DNA from: Melioribacteraceae bacterium
Lineage (GTDB): Bacteria > Bacteroidota > Ignavibacteria > Ignavibacteriales > Melioribacteraceae
Length of the DNA: 9,941 nucleotides
Assembly (NCBI GenBank): GCA_015486905.1
Contig: WFQV01000457.1
Location: 1 to 9,941, forward strand
Direction: 5' to 3'
Of the stretch, positions 1-6,856 are shown in pieces. How positions within the stretch are numbered: position 1 is the first letter of the stretch; each line of letters opens with the position of its first letter. A program made the position numbers and the translations under genes. The notes under the pieces are model-generated. The model searched no databases and was not told the origin of the DNA. It was given only the letters and a program-made list of their open reading frames with translations.

Positions 1-518
1 GCATGGAAATTTGTTTTGTGCCGGAAAATGATTACGTGAAATTTCTAAAACAAAAAGCACCGGAGAAATTTGAAAAGATTCCCCCCGGAGATTTGATTTA
101 CAAAGGTAAAGTAGTAGGCAAACACAAAGGCTATCCGAATTACACAATCGGGCAGAGGAAAGGTTTAGGCGTTGCTCTGGGAAAGCCCGTTTACGTTAAA
201 CGGATAGATTGCGAGAATAATATTGTTGAGATAGGTGACAAGGATGAAATTTTGGAAAACAGATTGATTGCCGAAAAGGTTAATTACGTTAGTGTGAGTG
301 CTTTGAAGAAAGGAGCAACGGTTTACGCGAAGATTCGTTATTTGGACAAGGCAACGGCTGCGGAAGTTATTTCCGCCGATTCGGGAAATTTTGAACTTGC
401 TTTCTTTCAACCTAAGAATGCAATTACACCCGGACAATCCGTGGTTGTTTACGATGAGGAAGGCTACGTGCTTGCAGGCGGAATTATTGCAAGGGTTAAC
501 AAGCGTTCTAGAGGCTAA
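1..518 (+). CDS. mnmA: tRNA-uridine 2-sulfurtransferase MnmA, C-terminal half (5' end outside window)
   Basis: MnmA installs the 2-thio group on wobble uridine U34 of Lys, Glu and Gln tRNAs in the cytoplasm, taking persulfide sulfur from a cysteine desulfurase relay. About 171 residues are visible. The ATG at 3-5 is almost certainly internal, because the reading frame enters from the left edge and the protein opens inside the conserved (S)xEICF motif; its Cys (codon 12-14) matches the second catalytic cysteine of the family (Cys199 in E. coli MnmA). Next come the family hallmark YTIGQRKGLG (visible residues 47-56) and the C-terminal barrel motif ITPGQSVVVYD (141-151). Family proteins are about 360-370 aa, so roughly half, including the PP-loop ATP site, lies upstream. 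GC is near 43%, clearly above the following operon. No convincing terminator follows the stop at 516-518. Confidence 0.95.
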   Translation, partial: MEICFVPENDYVKFLKQKAPEKFEKIPPGDLIYKGKVVGKHKGYPNYTIGQRKGLGVALGKPVYVKRIDCENNIVEIGDKDEILENRLIAEKVNYVSVSALKKGATVYAKIRYLDKATAAEVISADSGNFELAFFQPKNAITPGQSVVVYDEEGYVLAGGIIARVNKRSRG

Positions 519-543
519 ATAAAAATCTCATGTTTTTCTCTTT

Positions 544-551
544 TAAATTTG
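544..551 (+). promoter_or_regulatory. Putative -7 promoter element (TAAATTTG) for the xre-mod-res operon
   Basis: TAAATTTG matches the TAnnTTTG -7 consensus of Bacteroidota primary sigma factor promoters. It lies 26 nt after the mnmA stop and about 60 nt before the xre ATG, where an operon promoter would be expected. No good TTTG -33 box is visible about 20 nt upstream, and the consensus is easy to meet by chance in AT-rich DNA, so this is tentative. Confidence 0.35.
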
Positions 552-562
552 ATAATTAACAA
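549..562. promoter_or_regulatory. Imperfect palindrome TTGATAATTAACAA, candidate operator
   Basis: This 14-bp site is symmetric except for one central-flank pair (A opposite A), with arms TTG and CAA around TAATTA. It overlaps the putative -7 element and the expected transcription start, a position where a bound XRE dimer would block transcription. Binding by the downstream XRE protein is inferred only from position and symmetry. Confidence 0.3.
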
Positions 563-581
563 AATAATATGTAAATTTTCG

Positions 582-592
582 ACAATAATTGT
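582..592. promoter_or_regulatory. Perfect palindrome ACAAT-A-ATTGT, second candidate operator
   Basis: Perfect 5-bp arms around a single base, 19 nt before the xre start codon. Its centre is about 31.5 bp, three helical turns, from the centre of the palindrome at 549-562, so proteins bound to both would face the same side of the helix. The half-site differs from the first palindrome, so they may not bind the same protein, and short AT-rich palindromes also arise by chance. Confidence 0.25.
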
Positions 593-611
593 ATAAACAA
601 AGGTTGTCTAA

Positions 612-911
612 ATGAAAACATTGAAAGATCTAATAAGAGAGGCTAGATTACAACAAGGAATTGTGTTGAGAGAAGTTGCGGCAGCAACCGAAATTGACCA
701 AACAATTATAAACAAGTTTGAACTTGGTGAACGAAAACCTTCAAGGGAACAAGTTGAAAAATTGGCTGATTTTTATGGTTTAAATAAAGACGAATTGATT
801 ATTGCCTGGAAAAGCGATTTGGTTTACAATGAATTAAAAGATGAAAAGTTGGCAGGCGAAATTCTTAAAGTGGCAGAACAAAAAATTGAATATTCTAAAA
901 AGGGGAAATAA
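612..911 (+). CDS. XRE-family helix-turn-helix regulator of the R-M operon
   Basis: A 99-residue cytoplasmic DNA-binding protein with a Cro/C1-type five-helix HTH at about residues 5-62. The turn and recognition helix are in the stretch EIDQTIINKFELGERKPS (27-44), typical of XRE proteins. A short charged tail (about 70-99, including LKVAEQKIEYSKK) follows, resembling small XRE proteins encoded beside R-M methyltransferases. The start is supported by AAAGG at 599-603, 8 nt before the ATG. It is the first gene of the operon; the mod ATG follows its stop after 3 nt. The likely role is controlling mod/res expression, as C proteins do, perhaps through the palindromes in its leader. That role is inferred from context; whether it activates or represses cannot be read from the sequence. 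Confidence 0.85.
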   Translation: MKTLKDLIREARLQQGIVLREVAAATEIDQTIINKFELGERKPSREQVEKLADFYGLNKDELIIAWKSDLVYNELKDEKLAGEILKVAEQKIEYSKKGK

Positions 912-914
912 GAT

Positions 915-3569
915 ATGGCAACAAAAACTAAGAAAGATAAATTTTATGATGTTTTAAAAAACATTTTTATCGGTGCTGAAATTGAAGGCAATTCAGGTTA
1001 TGTAAATCTAATGCGAATAAAAAATAAATATTATCACGAGTTTAAAGAACAATTATCAAAAGACATTGATAGAAAACTTGATGAAGTGGGGAGAAATTTT
1101 GAAGAAGAGCTTTATAATAAACTCTACACATTTTTTAAGAAATACTTCTCTGAAAGCGGTTCGATTTATTTTTCTTACACCCCGTTACAAGAAAAGGTTT
1201 ATGAAAAAATTTATCGGGATGATAAAGATGTAATGCTTTTCTGGAAGACCAATATGCTTTATTATGTAAAGACCGAAATACTATACCAAAATATGGACTT
1301 TCAGGTTGAAGGGGATTTATCTTGGTATCATTTCGATGTGTCGGAGTTAGAACATAAACAAAACAACGAAAAAAAAGAATTAATTTTTGAGTTTGATAAA
1401 GCCGAAATAAGCGATGACGATGAATACCATATATATCTATCTGTTAAATATTCAAAGAATGGAACTAAAACAAAAATTGAAGACATAGTAAAAAGCGTAA
1501 AAAAAGCAAATAAGAACAAATCAGCTCCTTACTTTAATACTGTTAACACTGAAAAGATAAAAAAAGCGATTGCCGTTTTCCGTAAGCAAAGCGAAGTTGA
1601 CTATTTCATAAATAAAAATGCCAAAGAGTTTTTGCGGGAACAATTTAGTCTTTGGATTAAAACTTATGTGTTTGACGATGATACCATTTTTGAAGAAGCG
1701 CGCTTGAAACAATTAAAAGCCCTGCGAGATATTGCCTACAACATTATTGACTTGGTTGCTCAATTTGAAGATGAATTGGTAAAAATTTGGAACAAACCAA
1801 AATTTGCTCATTCTTCCAATTATGTAATTACGCTTGATAAAATTGCCGAAAAAGATTTTGATTTGCTTAAAAGAATTTTGGCAAGTAAAGGCGCAAAAGA
1901 GCAAATTAAAGAGTGGCAAGAACTGGGTATGTGCGATGATAAATTTAAGATTGATGATATTTTTGCAAAAGAAAAAAGTGATGAAATTGAATTTGAAAAA
2001 GACAATAACTTATTAAATCCCAAATGGCAATACTTGCCGCTCGATACCAAATATTTCAAAGAATTTGAATATGATATTATTACTTTGTTTGATGATTTGG
2101 ATAATCAATTGGAGGGAATAATTGCAAAATCTGATAATTATCAGTTTATTAACACAATACGACATAAATATTATAAAAAAATTCAAGCTATATATATTGA
2201 CCCTCCATTTAATACAAATTCATCGCCTATTATTTATGTGAATAACTACAAGCATTCTTCTTGGTTATCATTAATAGATAATCGAGTTGAAAAATCATTA
2301 TTTTTATTGAAAGACAATGGTATAAATATAGTTGCTATTGATGATGTTGAATTAAGATATTTAACGACTTTGTTAGATAATAGATTTGGTAAAGAAAATT
2401 ATATTACTACTATTACTACTGAAGCAAACCCTCAAGGGAGAGTATCTGATTTGGTTTCAAAAACTACAGAGTTTCATATTTTACATTGCAAAGATAAAAA
2501 CCATATTAAAGGTTTATCGGTTGTAAAATTAAGTGAAAAAAAACCTACATCATTAAAAAGAACCGGGACAAATTCAAGACGAGAAGAACGTCCTAATCGT
2601 TACTATCCTATTTTATTAAAAGACGATAAAGTCAGTATGATTACTGATGAAGAATATTCAAAGATTTATAATAAAGAAAATAAAGTATTTGATGACAATT
2701 TTATTGAACGATTGAGAACAAAATATGAAGGTTTAGGTTATTATTTTCTATTACCAATAAAGGACGATGGAACAAAATTAGTTTGGCAAAGAGTATTTGA
2801 AAGAGTAAAAAAAGAATGTAATAATTATATTATTAAAGATAATATGGTTTATACACCTTCCTTTGATGTAGAAATTCCAAAAACATTATGGAAAGAGGCA
2901 TTATTTTCTAATCCTGAATACGGAAGTGAATATTTAAAACATATTTTAGGACATAATGAATTTGAGACGCCAAAAAGTTTTTATACAGTTAAACAATTTT
3001 TTTCAATGTTTGATGACAGTGGGTTTTATATGGATTATTTTGGTGGTTCGGGTACTACTGCTGAAGCGGTCATAAAAATGAACCAAGAAGATTATGGAGA
3101 TAGAAAATTTATTTTATGTGAACTTGGCGATCATTTTGACACAGTAATTATTCCCCGTCTCAAAAAAATATCCTTCACAGACAAATGGAAAGACGGCAAA
3201 GCCCAAGAAGGCGGAACGGGATATTCCAATTTTTTCAAATATTACGAACTTGAACAATACGAAGAGGCCTTACGCAAAGCAAAATACGAAGACAAAGGCG
3301 CATTACCAAAAGATATTTATCACCAATACATATTTTTCAAAGATTTGAAACTTGCCGATGAAGTGGCTAAACTCGATGATGAAAGCCGCAGCATAAAAAT
3401 AGACTTAACTAAATTGCACGATAATATTGATATACCCGAAACATTGAGCTTCCTTACCGGTAAGTTTATCAAACAAATATTTAAGGACAAAGTTGTTTTT
3501 ACGGACGGCAGCGAAATAGAGTATGCAAATATTGATTATAAAATTATTAAACCTTTAATCTGGTGGTAA
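915..3569 (+). CDS. mod: Type III-like R-M DNA methyltransferase (Mod), adenine-specific, long N-terminus
   Basis: An 884-residue site-specific DNA methyltransferase, predicted to transfer a methyl group from S-adenosylmethionine to adenine N6 and to supply target recognition for the Mod-Res complex. Catalytic motif IV is DPPF (429-432, in IYIDPPFNT). The SAM-binding motif I comes later as FGGSGTT (709-715, in YMDYFGGSGTTAEAVI). Catalytic-before-SAM order defines the beta class, to which type III Mod proteins belong. Residues about 500-680 between the motifs are the probable target-recognition domain. EcoP15I-type Mod proteins are about 640 aa with this motif near residue 120, whereas here about 428 residues precede it, including a stretch around 65-145 (LYTFFKKYF, LYYVKT) that I recall from other long Mod-like proteins. 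AGGGG at 901-905 serves the start, 9 nt away. The centre (2161-3120) is poorer in GC than either side. Several A8 runs exist but are too short to suggest phase variation. Confidence 0.92.
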   Translation: MATKTKKDKFYDVLKNIFIGAEIEGNSGYVNLMRIKNKYYHEFKEQLSKDIDRKLDEVGRNFEEELYNKLYTFFKKYFSESGSIYFSYTPLQEKVYEKIYRDDKDVMLFWKTNMLYYVKTEILYQNMDFQVEGDLSWYHFDVSELEHKQNNEKKELIFEFDKAEISDDDEYHIYLSVKYSKNGTKTKIEDIVKSVKKANKNKSAPYFNTVNTEKIKKAIAVFRKQSEVDYFINKNAKEFLREQFSLWIKTYVFDDDTIFEEARLKQLKALRDIAYNIIDLVAQFEDELVKIWNKPKFAHSSNYVITLDKIAEKDFDLLKRILASKGAKEQIKEWQELGMCDDKFKIDDIFAKEKSDEIEFEKDNNLLNPKWQYLPLDTKYFKEFEYDIITLFDDLDNQLEGIIAKSDNYQFINTIRHKYYKKIQAIYIDPPFNTNSSPIIYVNNYKHSSWLSLIDNRVEKSLFLLKDNGINIVAIDDVELRYLTTLLDNRFGKENYITTITTEANPQGRVSDLVSKTTEFHILHCKDKNHIKGLSVVKLSEKKPTSLKRTGTNSRREERPNRYYPILLKDDKVSMITDEEYSKIYNKENKVFDDNFIERLRTKYEGLGYYFLLPIKDDGTKLVWQRVFERVKKECNNYIIKDNMVYTPSFDVEIPKTLWKEALFSNPEYGSEYLKHILGHNEFETPKSFYTVKQFFSMFDDSGFYMDYFGGSGTTAEAVIKMNQEDYGDRKFILCELGDHFDTVIIPRLKKISFTDKWKDGKAQEGGTGYSNFFKYYELEQYEEALRKAKYEDKGALPKDIYHQYIFFKDLKLADEVAKLDDESRSIKIDLTKLHDNIDIPETLSFLTGKFIKQIFKDKVVFTDGSEIEYANIDYKIIKPLIWW

Positions 3570-3571
3570 TT

Positions 3572-6500
3572 ATGATAGGAAACATTTTATTCAATATAGC
3601 CGGGGACATAGACTTTGAGCAATTGCCCATTTTGTGGAGAGATATTGATTTTAATAGATTTTCAGAATATAAATTACTTTATCCTTATCAGAGAGAAGCA
3701 TTACAAAACGCCACCAAAATTATTTATAAATTTTACGATAATTTTAAGGATACGGAAATTGCTAAAAAGGAATTTTTGAAACTTTGCGAACAAAACGGAT
3801 TGACAAAAGAAAAGCAATATCAATATTTTGCCGTAGAACGAAAAGAGAGCATTGCTTATGAAATATTGTCCGAAATAGATGATTTTAAAACAGATGAGTA
3901 TAAATTCAAATACTACATAGCCCCTTATAATTTTATCAACCGGATGAGTTTTTGGATGGCAACCGGCAGCGGTAAAAGTCTTGTGCTTATTAAATTGATT
4001 GAGTTACTGCAAAATTTAATGAAAAATGAATTATTGCCCGATAACCGTATTTTGTTTTTAACGCACAGACAGGATTTAATAGAACAATTAAAGGAACATA
4101 TTGTTGAATTTAACGAGTATTCAAAAAAAGAAAAAGGCATTGAGTTTATTGTACGGGATTTGCGAGAATTTCCCGACCAAGAAGCTAATCCAAGTCTGTT
4201 TTCCGATACTCAAGTCAATATCTATTTTTATCGTTCCGATTTAATCTCCGATATTCAAAAAGAAAATATCATTGACTTTAAAAACTATGATAACAATGGA
4301 AGATGGTTTGTAATACTTGACGAAGCACACAAAGGCGATAGTGAAGAAAGTAAGCGAAAACAGTATTTTAATGTGTTATCTAGAAATGGTTTTTTGTTTA
4401 ATTTTTCAGCCACCTTCACTGATGAGATAGATATACTTTCAACGGTTTATAACCTCAATCTTGCCGAGTATATTAAAAAAGGCTACGGAAAGCATTTGTA
4501 TTTATTTCAAGAACAATTTAAATATTTTAAAACAGAAAAAGTAAAAGACGGAAATAAGAAAAAATTAATAGAAGATTTTAAAGAAGAAGAAAAACAGAAG
4601 ATTGTTTTAATGTCGGTTATAATGCTTGCTTTTGTGAAAAAACAAGCAGAAAAAATAAAAAATGAATTTGGCAATGATTATTTTCACAATCCATTGCTTT
4701 TAACGCTTGTTAATTCCGTTTCAGCAAAAGACAGCGATTTGTATCTGTTTTTCAGAGAATTGGAAAAAATTGCAAAAAAAGATGTTGATGATGACTTGTT
4801 TTCGCAAGCAAAAAAGACTTTACGAGATGATTTATATAGTGTAAATACTGTTGAATTTGAAAGCGTTGAGTTATTTGAAGATACTCAAATAGCAAGTATT
4901 AAAGGTCTGACGCTTGATGAAATTCTAAAATATGTTTTTAATGCAAATACAAGCGGGGATTTTGAAGTAAGACGAAATCCAAAAAACAAACAAGAATTAT
5001 CGTTTAGAGTAAAATCCGGTGCAAATTCCGAACCTTTTGCTTTAATTAAAATCGGTGATATTAAAGAATTTGAGAAAAACAATTTACAGCATTACAATAT
5101 AGAAGAAGAATTTGAAAATGTAAGTTTGTTTAAAAATATTGATGACAGCTCAATTAATATTTTAATGGGTAGTCGTGCCTTTTACGAAGGTTGGGACAGT
5201 AACAGACCAAACATAATAAATTTTGTAAATATTGGTACACATAAAGATGCCAAGAAATTTATCTTACAGTCTATCGGCAGAGGAATACGAATTGAACCGA
5301 TAAAAAATCAACGTAAACGGTTATTGCCGCTAATCAACGATGGTATTATTACTAATGAAGAATTAAAAGCCAAAGTAAAAGAAGTAAATCTATTGGAAAC
5401 TTTGTTTGTTTTCGGAACAAATAAGAAAGCAATTTTATCCGTCCTTGAAACTCTAAAAGGCGAACAGCAAGAAGAAGAACATCAATTATCTTTATTTGAA
5501 AAAGATGTCTTTTCTCAACCTTTATTAATTCCTGTTTACAAAAATGCAGAATCAAATAATGAAAATAGTTTAAAACGATTGATAATAAACAAAGAAGATT
5601 TTGCTTTGTACAACGATATTATTGAAACAATGGATAAAACGGCAATTGCTTTTAATTTCAATCTTAAATATGACGACGTTACGATTCTAACGGAGAAATT
5701 AAAAGATAGTAAATACTTTAAGCAAGTTGATAATGAGAAAATCGGAAAGGTTGAACCGGTAATAAAACATATATTGAATTATTACAAAATAATACCCGAA
5801 GAGGTTGACACTTTTTCAAAAGTTGAAGAAGAAATTATTCATTACAAGAAAGTTAGTGTAAATACATCAAAAACAGGAAGCGAAACCTCAATTGAATTCA
5901 GACAACTTGAAGAATTAAAAAGGAAAATCAAAAAAGCGAAAAATCCTGTTGATATTGAACAAAAAGAAAAGGAACTTGATGAAAAATTCGATAAAGGCGA
6001 AATAACTCGCAAAGAATATAAAGAAGCAATAAAACATTTGTTAACCGAAGTAAGCTCAGGCACAGAAACTTTTATTCACAGGAACGAAGAAATTCATATT
6101 AAAAAATTATTGAACCACTATTATTTCCCAACCGTAATTTCAGGAAAAGACCGTATCAAATGGATGAAACACATTATTGACACTCCGAGCGAAATTGAAT
6201 TTGTTAATGCTTTGGAAAAACATTTGAAAGAAGATGATAATTTCTTTTCGCAATTTGACTGGTGGAAATTCAGTAAAATAGACCATTCACTTGATAAAAA
6301 TGTTAGAATACCATACATAGACCCATACAACGGAAAAAGAAACTTTTTACCTGACTTTGTGTTTTGGTTACAAAAAGGGAATGAATATCACATTTTATAT
6401 ATTGACCCAAAAGGAACAGAACATAAATCGTATGAATTTAAAGTAAACGGTTACAGAGATTTATTTGTTGATTCCGAAGGCTCGGAAGAAAAAGTAAAAG

Positions 6501-6640
6501 AATTTGAACTTGGTGAAAAAAAATTGAGAGTGAAAGTCCATTTAAGACTTGCGACGGACGATTTAAATAATTTACCCGAAGAAGATTTTTACAAGAAATA
6601 TTGGATTGAACCTGATAAGTTTAACATTGAGTTAAATTAA
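3572..6640 (+). CDS. res: Type III-like restriction subunit (Res): SF2 helicase/translocase with PD-(D/E)XK nuclease
   Basis: A 1022-residue partner of Mod, predicted to use ATP hydrolysis to move along or switch on DNA and to cut DNA lacking methylation. Numbering from the ATG: a Q-like motif YPYQ (37-40), Walker A ATGSGKS (130-136), motif Ia LTHRQDL, Walker B DEAH (250-253), SAT (279-281), motif V GSRAFYEGWD (533-542) and motif VI QSIGRGIR (566-573), all in SF2 order. A Lys/Glu-rich probable coiled region (about 774-827) links to the C-terminal nuclease, where PD (927-928) and DPK (945-947) form PD-(x)16-DxK, with acidic helix residues (about 874-882) upstream. The length suits full-size Res. 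I chose ATG 3572 because GGTGG (3562-3566) lies 5 nt before it. An in-frame GTG at 3563 would overlap mod by 7 nt. Translation is probably coupled to mod, whose stop is 2 nt upstream. All visible motifs appear intact. Confidence 0.93.
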   Translation: MIGNILFNIAGDIDFEQLPILWRDIDFNRFSEYKLLYPYQREALQNATKIIYKFYDNFKDTEIAKKEFLKLCEQNGLTKEKQYQYFAVERKESIAYEILSEIDDFKTDEYKFKYYIAPYNFINRMSFWMATGSGKSLVLIKLIELLQNLMKNELLPDNRILFLTHRQDLIEQLKEHIVEFNEYSKKEKGIEFIVRDLREFPDQEANPSLFSDTQVNIYFYRSDLISDIQKENIIDFKNYDNNGRWFVILDEAHKGDSEESKRKQYFNVLSRNGFLFNFSATFTDEIDILSTVYNLNLAEYIKKGYGKHLYLFQEQFKYFKTEKVKDGNKKKLIEDFKEEEKQKIVLMSVIMLAFVKKQAEKIKNEFGNDYFHNPLLLTLVNSVSAKDSDLYLFFRELEKIAKKDVDDDLFSQAKKTLRDDLYSVNTVEFESVELFEDTQIASIKGLTLDEILKYVFNANTSGDFEVRRNPKNKQELSFRVKSGANSEPFALIKIGDIKEFEKNNLQHYNIEEEFENVSLFKNIDDSSINILMGSRAFYEGWDSNRPNIINFVNIGTHKDAKKFILQSIGRGIRIEPIKNQRKRLLPLINDGIITNEELKAKVKEVNLLETLFVFGTNKKAILSVLETLKGEQQEEEHQLSLFEKDVFSQPLLIPVYKNAESNNENSLKRLIINKEDFALYNDIIETMDKTAIAFNFNLKYDDVTILTEKLKDSKYFKQVDNEKIGKVEPVIKHILNYYKIIPEEVDTFSKVEEEIIHYKKVSVNTSKTGSETSIEFRQLEELKRKIKKAKNPVDIEQKEKELDEKFDKGEITRKEYKEAIKHLLTEVSSGTETFIHRNEEIHIKKLLNHYYFPTVISGKDRIKWMKHIIDTPSEIEFVNALEKHLKEDDNFFSQFDWWKFSKIDHSLDKNVRIPYIDPYNGKRNFLPDFVFWLQKGNEYHILYIDPKGTEHKSYEFKVNGYRDLFVDSEGSEEKVKEFELGEKKLRVKVHLRLATDDLNNLPEEDFYKKYWIEPDKFNIELN

Positions 6641-6667
6641 ATTGATGCAAATACGTTGTTTAACAAA

Positions 6668-6684
6668 AGCTATAAACAATAGCT
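6668..6684. other. Small hairpin (6-bp stem, 5-nt loop) after res
   Basis: AGCTAT and ATAGCT pair perfectly around AAACA, 27 nt after the res stop. No T-rich run follows on the + strand, so it is not a standard intrinsic terminator. It may only weakly stabilise the res transcript end or be fortuitous. Just before it lies TTGTT-T-AACAA (6656-6666), a short perfect palindrome. Confidence 0.35.
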
Positions 6685-6781
6685 GCAAATCACCTCTGCT
6701 CATAGCAATATAGATCCTGCAAATTAAAAATAAGGAAGAAATTAAATAGGACGTAAGGTTTTATTTATGTGTTGTTTTAGT

Positions 6782-6789
6782 TATCTTTG
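6782..6789 (+). promoter_or_regulatory. Putative -7 promoter element (TATCTTTG) for lpdA-lipB
   Basis: TATCTTTG fits the TAnnTTTG -7 consensus of Bacteroidota and lies 67 nt upstream of the lpdA start. A separate promoter here makes sense because the R-M operon upstream differs in composition and is presumably an insertion. No clear -33 TTTG is present, so the call rests on one short match. Confidence 0.35.
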
Positions 6790-6856
6790 TTCCCTACTTT
6801 AGAGTAAACTTTTCTAAATCGGTTTAATCGGATTTCTTAATCAAGGAGAAAAAATC

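Noticed and set aside
165..437. Minus-strand open frame of 90 codons opposite mnmA
   Set aside because: It lies wholly within the well-supported mnmA frame, has no recognisable motif and no ribosome binding site; the other minus-strand frames under mod, res, lpdA and lipB were dismissed for the same reason.
521..537. AAAAA...TTTTT hairpin after mnmA as an intrinsic terminator
   Set aside because: The stem is only A-T pairs without a GC core and no clean T tract follows, so it does not qualify.
1834..2016. Plus-strand 60-codon frame inside mod
   Set aside because: It is an out-of-frame shadow within the continuous Mod protein, of low complexity (Lys/Leu-rich), with no independent start signal.
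1369..2543. A8 runs in mod (1369-1376 and 2536-2543) as phase-variation tracts
   Set aside because: Runs of eight A also occur in res (6516-6523) and lipB (8850-8857), so they reflect AT-rich lysine codons. They are shorter than tracts usually linked to slipping, and the frame is intact.
6646..6724. Three copies of TGCAAAT at 6646, 6684 and 6718
   Set aside because: Spacing is unequal (38 and 34 nt) and flanking bases are not shared; I cannot separate this from chance in an AT-rich spacer.
6658..6800. Integron attC-like site after res, starting with GTTTAAC (6658-6664, fits RYYYAAC)
   Set aside because: No matching GTTRRRY core is present in the expected downstream interval, so only half of the site pattern exists.
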